DNA of 7,656 nt, taken from contig JAEDDI010000056.1 in NCBI GenBank assembly GCA_016293805.1, positions 1 through 7,656 on the forward strand. The letters run 5' to 3'. The notes below the pieces were generated by a model. The model searched no databases. It worked only from the letters and a program-made list of their open reading frames with translations, and was not told the DNA's origin. Origin of the DNA: Bacillota bacterium (GTDB lineage: Bacteria; Bacillota; Clostridia; Peptostreptococcales; Anaerovoracaceae). Positions 1 through 6,325 of this stretch are shown here, one piece after another. The position numbers were made by a program, and so were the translations under genes. How positions within the stretch are numbered: the stretch's first letter is position 1; each line of letters begins with the position of its first letter.

Positions 1-357
1 TGGGTATACACATGCGTTGAATTCAAAGCAGTGGACCTGCTTTCCGTATGTGACTACCTTATAACCGATTATTCTGCAATTGCTGTTGAAGGTGCAATTC
101 TCAACCGGAAAACATTCTATTATGTATACGACTATGATGAGTACACATCAGCCAACGGAACAAATATACGTCTTTTTGACGAAATGCCCGGATGCGTATT
201 CAGGGATGCTTCGGAGATAGCAAAGGCACTGGAGAAACCATACAGACAGGACTGTCTTGATAATTACCGTAAAAAATACCTTCCTCAGGAGCTTGGAACG
301 TCAACTTCAAAACTTGCCGATCTGATTCTTGAGAAGAAAGGACAACAGGATGTTTGA
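1..357 (+). CDS. CDP-glycerol glycerophosphotransferase-like protein, C-terminal fragment (5' end outside window)
   Basis: The frame is open from base 1 (reading WVYTCVEFKAVDL), so the gene begins upstream of the window and the GTG at 31 is not a start. The visible 118 residues contain DYLITDYSAIAVEGAIL (about residues 18-34), which matches the TDYSS-type signature of the TagB/TagF CDP-glycerol glycerophosphotransferase family. In that family the stretch lies in the nucleotide-binding C-terminal half. It is followed by a YVYDYDEY segment and a charged C-terminus, as is usual at the end of the family. Such enzymes transfer glycerol-phosphate or related polyol-phosphate units onto teichoic acid or capsule chains at the inner face of the membrane. 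The usual Asp after TDYSS is replaced by Glu (VEGA). The stop overlaps the next gene by 8 nt, indicating translational coupling. The exact substrate cannot be judged from this fragment. Confidence 0.8.
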   Translation, partial: WVYTCVEFKAVDLLSVCDYLITDYSAIAVEGAILNRKTFYYVYDYDEYTSANGTNIRLFDEMPGCVFRDASEIAKALEKPYRQDCLDNYRKKYLPQELGTSTSKLADLILEKKGQQDV

Positions 358-1396
358 ACTTGCAAATAAGTTATTCAACAAGCTGCGTCTCTTTGTGCTG
401 TACTTCAGACGCATTCTTTTCGTAAAAAACAAATTTAAGTGCAGCTTTTTCAAAAAAATGAAAGCAAATTTATGTGGAGGCTATCTGGCTGACCAGTGGA
501 TGCTTTATGATCTTGATCACAATGACAAAGACGAATATCTTTCTGAGTTTGACTGGTACAGATCAAGATATATCAATCAGCCTTTCGATTTTGTCTGCAA
601 TAACAAGATTGTCTGCAATGAAATTCTTCAGCAGTATATCAGAGTTCCGAAGATTATTGCAATCAAGCGCGACAGACTGCTTTCAGACTTCGCAAATGCC
701 GACATATCATATGACGATGTATTTAATTCCATTATGGAAACAGGAACCTGCTTTATCAAACCATACGGCAAGGGGAAGGGAAACGGAGTATTCCGACTTG
801 AAAACAGAAATGGAATCCCGTATATAGATGAAGATGTATCTGACAGAGACGGTATGATTTCATTTCTGAAAAAGCAGAAGGACTGGATGATACAGGAAGC
901 TGTAAGCCAGCATGAATACTCAAGCAGCATTTACGACAAGACAACCAATACAATCAGACTTATCACACTTAGAGATCCTGAAACTGACAGATTCAAGGTG
1001 TTCTTCGCAGTTCACAGAATAGGAACAAAAGACACCATCCCTGTAGACAACGGAAGCCGCGGAGGGCTTGTATGCAATATCGATCTTGAGACAGGCACGC
1101 TCAGCGAGGCAAGATGTCTTCACAACAGAGACGTTCACGATTTTCATCCTGATTCAGGAGCACCTATCAAAGGAGTCACAGTTCCGGGATGGGATGAGCT
1201 TAAGGAAAAAATGCTGAATCTTGCAAACAGACTTCCTTATATGTATTTTGTAGCATGGGATATTCTTATTACACCTGACGGACCCTGCATTATCGAAGCA
1301 AATACATCTTCAGGTGTAAACATTATCCAGCTGTGGGGCGGACAAAGACATGGAGAACTTGGCGATTTCTACAGACACCACGGAATAAAGGTTTAG
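350..1396 (+). CDS. Sugar-transfer-associated ATP-grasp protein
   Basis: A 348-aa ATP-grasp ligase of the type found in polysaccharide loci (sugar-transfer-associated ATP-grasp). Visible features are FIKP with Lys137 followed by a glycine-rich loop (GKGKGNG, 140-146), the hinge IQE (181-183), NTIRLITLR (200-208), VDNGSRGGL (232-240), WD with Asp304, and IIEANTSSG with Glu317 and Asn319. The last three are the expected Mg-ATP ligands. The family is thought to join an amino or carboxyl substrate to a sugar or polymer; the substrate here is unknown. The N-terminus (residues 1-40) is basic and amphipathic (LFVLYFRRILFVKNKFK), which may hold it at the membrane, but it is not a clear signal peptide. 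ATG 350 is chosen over an upstream in-frame TTG at 329 because AGAAAGGA lies 7 nt before it. It overlaps the upstream gene by 8 nt and is 4 nt from the next. Confidence 0.85.
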   Translation: MFELANKLFNKLRLFVLYFRRILFVKNKFKCSFFKKMKANLCGGYLADQWMLYDLDHNDKDEYLSEFDWYRSRYINQPFDFVCNNKIVCNEILQQYIRVPKIIAIKRDRLLSDFANADISYDDVFNSIMETGTCFIKPYGKGKGNGVFRLENRNGIPYIDEDVSDRDGMISFLKKQKDWMIQEAVSQHEYSSSIYDKTTNTIRLITLRDPETDRFKVFFAVHRIGTKDTIPVDNGSRGGLVCNIDLETGTLSEARCLHNRDVHDFHPDSGAPIKGVTVPGWDELKEKMLNLANRLPYMYFVAWDILITPDGPCIIEANTSSGVNIIQLWGGQRHGELGDFYRHHGIKV

Positions 1397-1400
1397 TATT

Positions 1401-1982
1401 ATGAAATATGTAATAATGGCAGACGGAAAAGGTACCAGATGGAACAATTTCAATGAAATCCCGAAGCACTTTATTGAAATAGACGGCGAAAGAATAATCG
1501 ACAGATGTGTCCGTCTTCTTAAGGAAAACGATTCAGGCTGCGAGATAATAATCACATCACACGATCCACGATATGATATTCCCGGAACCACCAGATATGA
1601 GCCTCTGAACAACATACTTGAAATAGACAGATTCACTTCCGAACTTATATGTGATAACATATGCTTCATGTACGGTGATACATATTATTCTGAGAATGCC
1701 ATAAAAACAGTCACAGAAACTCCGGCAGAAGACATTCTTTTCTTCGGAAACAGCAGATCGATTATAGCTGTTAAAGTTTCAGACGGAGGTCTTTTCAGAA
1801 TGCATGTCGACAGAGTCAGAAAACTCTATCTTGAAGGAAAACTGAAAACATGCAAGGGATGGCAGGTTTATCAGTCGTTCACCGGGCTTGCTCCGGATAC
1901 TATCGGAGATAATTTTGTATTCATTGAAGACAGTTCAAGAGATTTCAATTCACCGGAAGATTTAATAAATCCGCATCAGTAA
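1401..1982 (+). CDS. Short nucleotidyltransferase (NTP_transferase/MobA-like fold)
   Basis: A 193-aa protein beginning with the nucleotide-binding signature MADGKGTRW (6-14) followed by PKHFIEIDGE (21-30). This is the GxGTR...PK pattern of sugar-nucleotide pyrophosphorylases and cytidylyltransferases. Asp93 in MYGDTYYS is the likely metal-binding aspartate. At 193 residues it is shorter than most sugar nucleotidyltransferases (about 220-300) and has no sign of a C-terminal hexapeptide-repeat domain. AAAGG lies 9 nt before the ATG, and the gap to the ATP-grasp gene is 4 nt. The neighbours suggest it activates a sugar, polyol or small acid for the same surface polymer. A molybdopterin-type MobA role is unlikely in this context. 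The fold is well supported; the NTP and the acceptor are not known. Confidence 0.8.
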   Translation: MKYVIMADGKGTRWNNFNEIPKHFIEIDGERIIDRCVRLLKENDSGCEIIITSHDPRYDIPGTTRYEPLNNILEIDRFTSELICDNICFMYGDTYYSENAIKTVTETPAEDILFFGNSRSIIAVKVSDGGLFRMHVDRVRKLYLEGKLKTCKGWQVYQSFTGLAPDTIGDNFVFIEDSSRDFNSPEDLINPHQ

Positions 1983-1993
1983 TGATGCGGATT
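1968..1993. terminator. Bidirectional hairpin between convergent genes
   Basis: A perfect 11-bp inverted repeat (AATCCGCATCA at 1968-1978 and TGATGCGGATT at 1983-1993) closes a 4-nt loop GTAA. On the + strand it is followed by ATTCTGTCTTTACTT, and on the - strand by TATTAAATC, so each side is only moderately T-rich. The TAA stop of the nucleotidyltransferase (1980-1982) lies mostly in the loop. The AraC gene on the other strand stops 10 bp beyond the second arm, so one element can end both transcripts. Confidence 0.8.
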
Positions 1994-2002
1994 ATTCTGT
2001 CT

Positions 2003-3541
2003 TTACTTCTTGTCTATAAGTATCAGCTCGGCGCTCAGTCCCGACAGATTTACCGAAAGACTCAGAGTGTCAGATACAGTGTGTTCTCCGAACTCTACAA
2101 CAGGAAGAGTTCTCCAGTTGTTCAGTAGATTCTGCCTCTTGGTATGCGTTATTTCCCCGTCTTCAGGCTCCTCATACGCAACTATGATATTCTCTCTTGT
2201 AAGAGTATATCTTGAAATCTTGAAATCTCCCGATATACCCAGACACCTTATAAGGAATTCAACATTCTCATTATAGTTCAGTATCGCCTGTAGATCTTCA
2301 GCCCTGTTCTTGGAACTGGTCATGGCTTCCTTGAGTTTTTCGTTAAAGTTATATACCAGGATGCTGATACTCCTGATTTCATCCGGATATTTTGATGCAG
2401 TCGTAATGATATAGTTATCTCCTGCTGCAACAATATTCTCTCTGAGACTCTTAATCAGATTATACGGTCTTGCAATAAACTTGAGGTTGTCGCTCTTCAG
2501 AAACTCCTCAAGTCCCAGAGCCGATTTGTTTACAATTCCCATCTGCGGATTGTATATATCAACGTCAATTATCGACGGCTTCGGTGCGTTGCTCCTGATG
2601 TAGTCAGAGTAGATACCCTTGACCTGCTTCTTGATGGCCTCCTCTATATCATGCGGTGTGGATCTTTTGTATTCTGCAATTATTTCTCTTCCGCTCACCT
2701 TGCCCGCATATTTCTTGCGGTATTCAAGCGGATGCATTCCAAACCATGTTTCAAAATGCTTGATATAGTATCTTACCGCAGAAAACCCGGTCTCTTCAGC
2801 GATTGCCCCGATCTTCTTGTTTGATCCAAGCAGCAGCTTCTCTGATTCCTCAACTCTGATATAGCTGAGAAGATCCTGAAAGCTCAGCCCTGTCGATTCC
2901 TTGATTACATGCGAAAGATAATATATGCTCAGATGCTCCTTCTCTGCAATCTCGTTTAGAGTAAGTTTCCTGTTGTAGTTCTCATACATATAGTCAGTGA
3001 TTCTGTTGAGTCTTCCTGTCAGAATCTTATTGCCTTTGTTCTTTGCCTCATTGGCAAACTTGCCGTCCTCCATAATGAAATACTGAAAATCAGAGATAAG
3101 GCAGGCAATAAGATTATGGGTCGTCTCTATTACCTTCCGCTCATATCCGTATCCCTTCTGAAGAATCTCCATCATTATTTTAGCCAGAAGAGTTCTGAGA
3201 ACCTCAAGACTCTCATCGCTGTCATCATCCATATCTGTTACAAAAAAAGAATTCTTCAGATTATCGTAATATCTGGCGAAATATGTAAGATCCATCTGAA
3301 GCATCATTACAATATTATCCTCGCCCGTTGACGATAAACTGTGTATTTCTCTGTCATTCAGAATGAAAACATCTCCCGCCTTAAGCAGATATTCGTAATG
3401 CCCGTTCTTGAAATTAATGCTTCCATCAAGAACATATACTATCTCGATATCGTCATGGAAGTGAATCGGATACTCCTTGATATTCGCCACTACCACATTA
3501 ACCGGAAGTTCGTCTTTGTATACCGTTTTTTCCTTTAACAT
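2003..3541 (-). CDS. AraC-family regulator with cupin sensor and GH39-like C-terminal remnant
   Basis: A 512-aa cytoplasmic transcription factor. Residues about 12-90 form a cupin sensor: PIHFHDDIEIVYVLDGSINF, then LKAGDVFILNDREIHSL. Residues 178-278 are a full AraC DNA-binding domain, with a first HTH near 193-221 and a second (IGAIAEETGFSAVRYYIKHF, 244-263) followed by HPLEYRKKY. The remaining 230 residues are unusual. The part from about 365 onward (AAGDNYIITTASKYPDEIRSISILVYNFNEKL, then a SRYTLTREN-type segment and a final LSLSVNLSGLSAELILIDKK) resembles the C-terminal beta-sandwich of AraC regulators that carry a GH39 beta-xylosidase-like module. The TIM barrel those proteins contain is largely missing. 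GAGGG lies 6 nt before the ATG. The gene is divergent from the alaX operon. By analogy it senses a sugar, but the ligand and targets are unknown. Confidence 0.85.
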   Translation of the reverse strand: MLKEKTVYKDELPVNVVVANIKEYPIHFHDDIEIVYVLDGSINFKNGHYEYLLKAGDVFILNDREIHSLSSTGEDNIVMMLQMDLTYFARYYDNLKNSFFVTDMDDDSDESLEVLRTLLAKIMMEILQKGYGYERKVIETTHNLIACLISDFQYFIMEDGKFANEAKNKGNKILTGRLNRITDYMYENYNRKLTLNEIAEKEHLSIYYLSHVIKESTGLSFQDLLSYIRVEESEKLLLGSNKKIGAIAEETGFSAVRYYIKHFETWFGMHPLEYRKKYAGKVSGREIIAEYKRSTPHDIEEAIKKQVKGIYSDYIRSNAPKPSIIDVDIYNPQMGIVNKSALGLEEFLKSDNLKFIARPYNLIKSLRENIVAAGDNYIITTASKYPDEIRSISILVYNFNEKLKEAMTSSKNRAEDLQAILNYNENVEFLIRCLGISGDFKISRYTLTRENIIVAYEEPEDGEITHTKRQNLLNNWRTLPVVEFGEHTVSDTLSLSVNLSGLSAELILIDKK

Positions 3542-3565
3542 AACAAACCCTCATAATTCACAAAG

Positions 3566-3597
3566 TTGCTATACAATTATATCATATTGCACAGCAA
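3566..3597. promoter_or_regulatory. Imperfect inverted repeat over the AraC promoter, possible operator
   Basis: TTGCTATACAA (3566-3576) and TTGCACAGCAA (3587-3597) are inverted copies matching at 9 of 11 positions, with a 10-bp spacer. The repeat covers the -10 region of the AraC gene, so a bound protein would block that promoter. The core TGCTATAC recurs as a direct repeat at 3639-3646, inside the opposite promoter. Autoregulation by the adjacent AraC protein is an inference. Confidence 0.45.
3576..3584 (-). promoter_or_regulatory. Extended -10 promoter for the AraC-family gene
   Basis: Read on the - strand this is TGATATAAT, a perfect extended -10 element (TGnTATAAT) about 35 bp before the start codon. 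No good -35 is visible at 17-18 bp upstream (TACCAA or ATACCA), which fits an extended -10 promoter. The predicted leader is about 28 nt. Confidence 0.7.
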
Positions 3598-3638
3598 ATT
3601 GGTATCTAAATTTATTATATACCATACAAAGACATTTG

Positions 3639-3647
3639 TGCTATACT
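3639..3647 (+). promoter_or_regulatory. Extended -10 promoter of the alaX-thiN-LUD operon
   Basis: TGCTATACT is an extended -10 element 28 bp upstream of the ATG at 3675. The -35 position (3619-3624, ATACCA) is poor. The predicted leader is about 20 nt, so no riboswitch precedes this operon. Short inverted repeats (TGGTAT/ATACCA at 3600-3605 and 3619-3624; ACAAA/TTTGT at 3626-3630 and 3635-3639) flank it and may be protein-binding sites. Confidence 0.65.
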
Positions 3648-3662
3648 ATTTTCATAAAGCTT

Positions 3663-3668
3663 AGGGAG
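3663..3668 (+). promoter_or_regulatory. Ribosome binding site that fixes the alaX start
   Basis: AGGGAG lies 6 nt before ATG 3675. The reading frame is open for another 66 codons upstream, but that stretch crosses the divergent promoters and overlaps the AraC gene. This site together with the -10 element places the true start at 3675. Confidence 0.8.
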
Positions 3669-3674
3669 TTTTTT

Positions 3675-4886
3675 ATGGCAACAGACAAGTTATACCGAAA
3701 CAACGTGAATTTACGTGAGTTTGACGCCACTGTCGTGTCCATTGAGACAGATGGTGACTGCTCTGTCATAGAACTTGACCGAACTGCTTTTTTCCCTGAA
3801 GGGGGAGGACAAAGTAGTGATACCGGTCAGATTAACGGCATAAGCGTCTCTCATGTATTCGAGAAAAACGGCACAATCTACCACAAATTAGTTACAGAAA
3901 CAAATCTCAGACCGGGAAACCATGTTTTTGGCACAATTGACTGGGACAGACGTTTCGAGAACATGCAGAGACACTGCGGAGAGCACATACTTACAGGCGT
4001 CATCTTCAGGGAATGGGGAGGCATCAACAGAGGCTTTCACATGGGCGACGAATATATGACAATTGATATTTCATTTGAAGATGAAAACACCGGAACTGAA
4101 TTCACATGGGATATGTGTCTTGAGGCTGAGAGACTTGCAAATGAAATAATCTGGGACAATGTTCCAATGATTACAAGACATTTTGACACCATTGACGAGG
4201 TAAAGAATATCCCCGTAAGAAAAAAAGTCACAGTGGAAAGCGACATTACCCTGGTGGGCATAGGTTCCCCTGAAAACGGATGGGGATGTTGTGCATGCTG
4301 CGGCACACACCCTTCATACACCGGTCAGGTCGGACTTGTAAAAATCTTCAGGATTGAGCCCAACAAGGGTATGTGGAGAATATACTTTGAAGCAGGCCGC
4401 AGGGCCTTTGAAGATTACAGAAAACGGTTTGCCGTTCTGTCAGAAATCGCATCAGGCTATTCAGCAGGCACTGACGATGTAATAGACAAAATCAGAAGCC
4501 ATGAACAGAAGCAGAAACAGCTCAGACAGGATTACTTCGAGTTAAGGCAGACCGTTATAAGACAGAAAGCCGAAATCATACAGAAAGAGATATCAGATGG
4601 TCTTCTTCATGTATACACCATTGATGAACTGCATGCCGACGATCTTAGAAACATGGCGCGGCTTCTCACGTTCAGCGGCCCTGTTATATTCTGCGACAGA
4701 TCTTCACTTACCGCTCTATTATTTTCAGACGGCAAAGTGGACTGCGGCAGACTAATAAAAGACAACGCTCCAGTATTCTCAGGCAAAGGCGGAGGCAGAA
4801 ATGACAGCGCGCAGGCAAAGTTTTCAAGCGAAGAGAATATGTATCTTTTCGCCGATGCAGCAGGCAAACTTTTAAGGCAGGTCTGA
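3675..4886 (+). CDS. alaX: Alanyl-tRNA editing protein, AlaX-L type with C-terminal DHHA1 domain
   Basis: A 403-aa free-standing relative of the editing and C-terminal parts of alanyl-tRNA synthetase. It hydrolyses mischarged tRNA(Ala), typically Ser-tRNA(Ala), in the cytoplasm. Visible features are the N-terminal FFPEGGGQSSDTG motif (39-51), the zinc motif HxxxH (His100, His104), and CCGTHPSYTGQVG with Cys208 and His212 as the second ligand pair (CxxxH). RIYFEAGRRA (235-244) follows, then a charged helix at about 268-306 that probably forms a coiled coil. A DHHA1 domain ends with SGKGGGRNDSAQAKF (369-383), matching the GGKGGGRPDMAQ-type signature. No aminoacylation domain is present. The length matches AlaX-L proteins (about 400 aa). 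The cysteine cluster CCACC (205-209) is richer than the usual CGGTH motif. It is the first gene of an operon; the thiN start is 2 nt from its stop. Confidence 0.93.
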   Translation: MATDKLYRNNVNLREFDATVVSIETDGDCSVIELDRTAFFPEGGGQSSDTGQINGISVSHVFEKNGTIYHKLVTETNLRPGNHVFGTIDWDRRFENMQRHCGEHILTGVIFREWGGINRGFHMGDEYMTIDISFEDENTGTEFTWDMCLEAERLANEIIWDNVPMITRHFDTIDEVKNIPVRKKVTVESDITLVGIGSPENGWGCCACCGTHPSYTGQVGLVKIFRIEPNKGMWRIYFEAGRRAFEDYRKRFAVLSEIASGYSAGTDDVIDKIRSHEQKQKQLRQDYFELRQTVIRQKAEIIQKEISDGLLHVYTIDELHADDLRNMARLLTFSGPVIFCDRSSLTALLFSDGKVDCGRLIKDNAPVFSGKGGGRNDSAQAKFSSEENMYLFADAAGKLLRQV

Positions 4887-4887
4887 T

Positions 4888-5508
4888 ATGAGGAAATGTT
4901 CAATTATAGTATATATAGAGAAAGATGCCGGTCGGATTCTAAGCGGTATAGACCGGGACAGTTTCATAATATGTGCGGATGGCGGAACAGAATATGCTCT
5001 GTCTGAAGGAATCATTCCCGATCTTGTTATAGGAGATTTCGATTCATACAGAGGCGTTCTTCCTGAAGACATCCCCCGGATTGTTCTTCCTAGGGAAAAA
5101 GATGATACTGACACGCATTACTGCGTTAAATATGCAATGGAGCAGGGCTTCAGCGACATAACAGTCTATGGCGGCCTCGGGGGAAGATTCGACCATTCGG
5201 TTTCCAATCTTCAGACGTTAAGATATGCTGCCGAAAACGGATGCACCATCAGCCTTATATCTTCAGGCAACACTATCTATGTTATTAACAGCTGCAGCAT
5301 AACTCTTTCCAGACAGCCTTCATATGTATCTGTATTTGCGCTCAGTGACATATGTCAGGGAGTAACGATAAGAGGTGCTGCCTATGATGTCGAAAATGCG
5401 GTTTTTACCGGTTCATTTCCAATCGGCACCAGCAACGAATTCAGTGATGACACAATTGAAGTTTCCGTTAAATCGGGAACTCTTGCAGTTATACTATCAG
5501 AAGAATAG
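4888..5508 (+). CDS. thiN: Thiamine pyrophosphokinase
   Basis: A 206-aa enzyme that transfers pyrophosphate from ATP to thiamine, giving thiamine diphosphate, in the salvage step. All family motifs are visible: ADGG (30-33), PDLVIGDFDS (44-53, with the metal-binding aspartates), EKDDTDTH (70-77), GGLGGRFDHSVSNLQ (95-109), and GTSNEF (180-185) in the C-terminal thiamine-binding beta domain. The length is normal for bacterial TPK. The start ATG is 1 nt after the alaX stop, with weak AAGG/AGG sites upstream, so it is probably translationally coupled. In many Firmicutes this gene follows rsgA and rpe; here it sits between tRNA editing and LUD genes instead. No TPP riboswitch is visible upstream of the operon. 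Confidence 0.95.
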   Translation: MRKCSIIVYIEKDAGRILSGIDRDSFIICADGGTEYALSEGIIPDLVIGDFDSYRGVLPEDIPRIVLPREKDDTDTHYCVKYAMEQGFSDITVYGGLGGRFDHSVSNLQTLRYAAENGCTISLISSGNTIYVINSCSITLSRQPSYVSVFALSDICQGVTIRGAAYDVENAVFTGSFPIGTSNEFSDDTIEVSVKSGTLAVILSEE

Positions 5509-5512
5509 GAGG
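5507..5512 (+). promoter_or_regulatory. AGGAGG ribosome site overlapping the thiN stop
   Basis: A perfect AGGAGG lies 6 nt before ATG 5519 and shares two bases with the TAG stop of thiN (5506-5508). It fixes the LUD-gene start at 5519, although the frame is open back to 5375 inside thiN. Confidence 0.85.
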
Positions 5513-5518
5513 AACTAT

Positions 5519-6112
5519 ATGGATTTTACAAAAGTAAAGACAAGTCTCGAAAAAGAAGGATTCAAAGTATCATGCTTTGATACGAAAGAAGACGCAGCAT
5601 CATACCTTAAAAACAGCATCTCCGGAAAAACAATAGGTTTTGGCGGATCGGTTACGCTTCAGCAGATGGGACTTTATGATATTCTCAAAGAAAACAACAC
5701 TGTTTACTGGCACTGGATCGAAAAAACACCGGAGATTATGAAAGCTGCAGCCTTTGCCGATGTATATGTCTCATCTGTAAACGGTCTTGCCGAAACAGGA
5801 GAGATAATCAACATAGACGGCAGCGGAAACAGAGTTGCTGCCACAATGTACGGTCACGAAAAAGTCTACCTTGTTGCAGGAAGAAACAAGATTGCAGAGG
5901 ATTTTCACAAGGCATATGACAGAGCAAAGAACATAGCTGCTCCACTCAATGCAAAAAGACTCAACATGAATACCCCATGTGCTGTAAAGGGCGACAGATG
6001 CTATAACTGCAGCAGCAAAGACAGAATCTGTACAGAAACTGCCGTTCTCACTTACTGTCCGATGAAGGCGGATTACGAAGTAATTCTGATCAACGAGGAG
6101 CTTGGATACTAA
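5519..6112 (+). CDS. LUD-domain protein (LutC/DUF162 family), short clostridial type
   Basis: A 197-aa protein of the LUD family, which includes LutB/LutC of lactate utilisation. Family features are TIGFGGSVTLQQMGLYDIL (38-56), FADVYVSSVNGLAETGEIINIDGSGNRVAAT (79-109), VYLVAGRNKI (116-125) and the end ILINEELGY. The sequence KNIAAPLNAKRLNMNTPC is followed by Cys154, Cys161, Cys164, Cys171 and Cys180; the first four are spaced C-x6-C-x2-C-x6-C and could bind a metal or Fe-S cluster. No LutA or LutB partner is adjacent, so a lactate-oxidation role cannot be assigned. Stand-alone LUD proteins of this length are common in Clostridia and their function is not established. It is the last gene of the operon, 7 bp before the terminator region. 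Confidence 0.88.
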   Translation: MDFTKVKTSLEKEGFKVSCFDTKEDAASYLKNSISGKTIGFGGSVTLQQMGLYDILKENNTVYWHWIEKTPEIMKAAAFADVYVSSVNGLAETGEIINIDGSGNRVAATMYGHEKVYLVAGRNKIAEDFHKAYDRAKNIAAPLNAKRLNMNTPCAVKGDRCYNCSSKDRICTETAVLTYCPMKADYEVILINEELGY

Positions 6113-6117
6113 ACTTC

Positions 6118-6140
6118 AGGGCGGATTATTCCGCCTTTTT
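6118..6140 (+). terminator. Rho-independent terminator of the alaX operon
   Basis: GGCGGA (6120-6125) pairs with TCCGCC (6130-6135) around a TTAT loop. The stem can be extended by a wobble and an A-T pair and is followed by five T residues. This is a typical strong intrinsic terminator, placed a few bases after the LUD stop codon. Confidence 0.9.
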
Positions 6141-6170
6141 CAAATATTTCATAATTATCTGATAATTATG

Positions 6171-6199
6171 TTGACAAGCGGCATTTCACAGGTTATACT
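6171..6199 (+). promoter_or_regulatory. Strong sigma-A promoter for the small intergenic transcript
   Basis: A perfect -35 TTGACA (6171-6176) and a -10 TATACT (6194-6199) are separated by the optimal 17 bp. Transcription should start near 6206. It is the best promoter in the window, yet no ORF longer than about 11 codons follows before the hairpin at 6412-6446. Confidence 0.85.
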
Positions 6200-6263
6200 T
6201 AAACCATAAAAGAACAGAGAATTCGAAAGAAAATAGTTCTTAGGAAGAACAGAGGACAGACCG

Positions 6264-6272
6264 ATGAAATAG
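6264..6272 (+). CDS. Two-codon micro-ORF (MK, stop)
   Basis: ATG AAA TAG with GAGG (6252-6255) 8 nt upstream. It is probably not a functional peptide, but translation here would place a ribosome over the following structure. Its stop is 5 nt before the next ATG. Confidence 0.25.
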   Translation: MK

Positions 6273-6277
6273 TTTTA

Positions 6278-6313
6278 ATGAGGGTTATCTCTAATAATTA
6301 TAAGCCATTTTAA
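6278..6313 (+). CDS. 11-codon micro-ORF, MRVISNNYKPF
   Basis: An 11-residue reading frame without a clear Shine-Dalgarno site, starting 5 nt after the MK stop. Its codons 2-5 form the 5' arm of a stem that hides the ribosome site of the next micro-ORF, and its TAA stop shares bases with that site (AAGGAG, 6312-6317). This is the arrangement expected of a leader peptide that opens a downstream site. The peptide resembles nothing I can name. Confidence 0.35.
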   Translation: MRVISNNYKPF

Positions 6314-6325
6314 GGAGATGATTTT
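6281..6325 (+). promoter_or_regulatory. RNA hairpin that could sequester a Shine-Dalgarno site
   Basis: AGGGTTATCTCT (6281-6292) can pair over 12 positions, five of them G-U, with GGAGATGATTTT (6314-6325). This buries the AAGGAG of the MKGRDP micro-ORF up to its start codon. The loop is 21 nt and A/T-rich. Confidence 0.4.

Noticed and set aside
329..349. Upstream TTG start for the ATP-grasp gene
   Set aside because: The ATG at 350 has a better-placed ribosome site; the TTG adds only seven residues (MRRKDNR) with no good site before it.
474..827. 117-aa + strand frame, and opposite-strand frames between 628 and 1669
   Set aside because: These are shadows of the ATP-grasp and nucleotidyltransferase genes with no recognisable motifs or ribosome sites.
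3477..3674. 66-codon N-terminal extension of alaX
   Set aside because: It overlaps the divergent AraC gene and both promoters, and the FFPEGGGQ motif is already at the usual distance from ATG 3675.
5375..5518. 48-codon N-terminal extension of the LUD protein
   Set aside because: It lies inside thiN in another frame, while the perfect AGGAGG supports ATG 5519.
6169..6210. 13-codon frame MLTSGISQVILKP
   Set aside because: It starts upstream of the predicted transcription start and has no ribosome site, so it would not be in the transcript.
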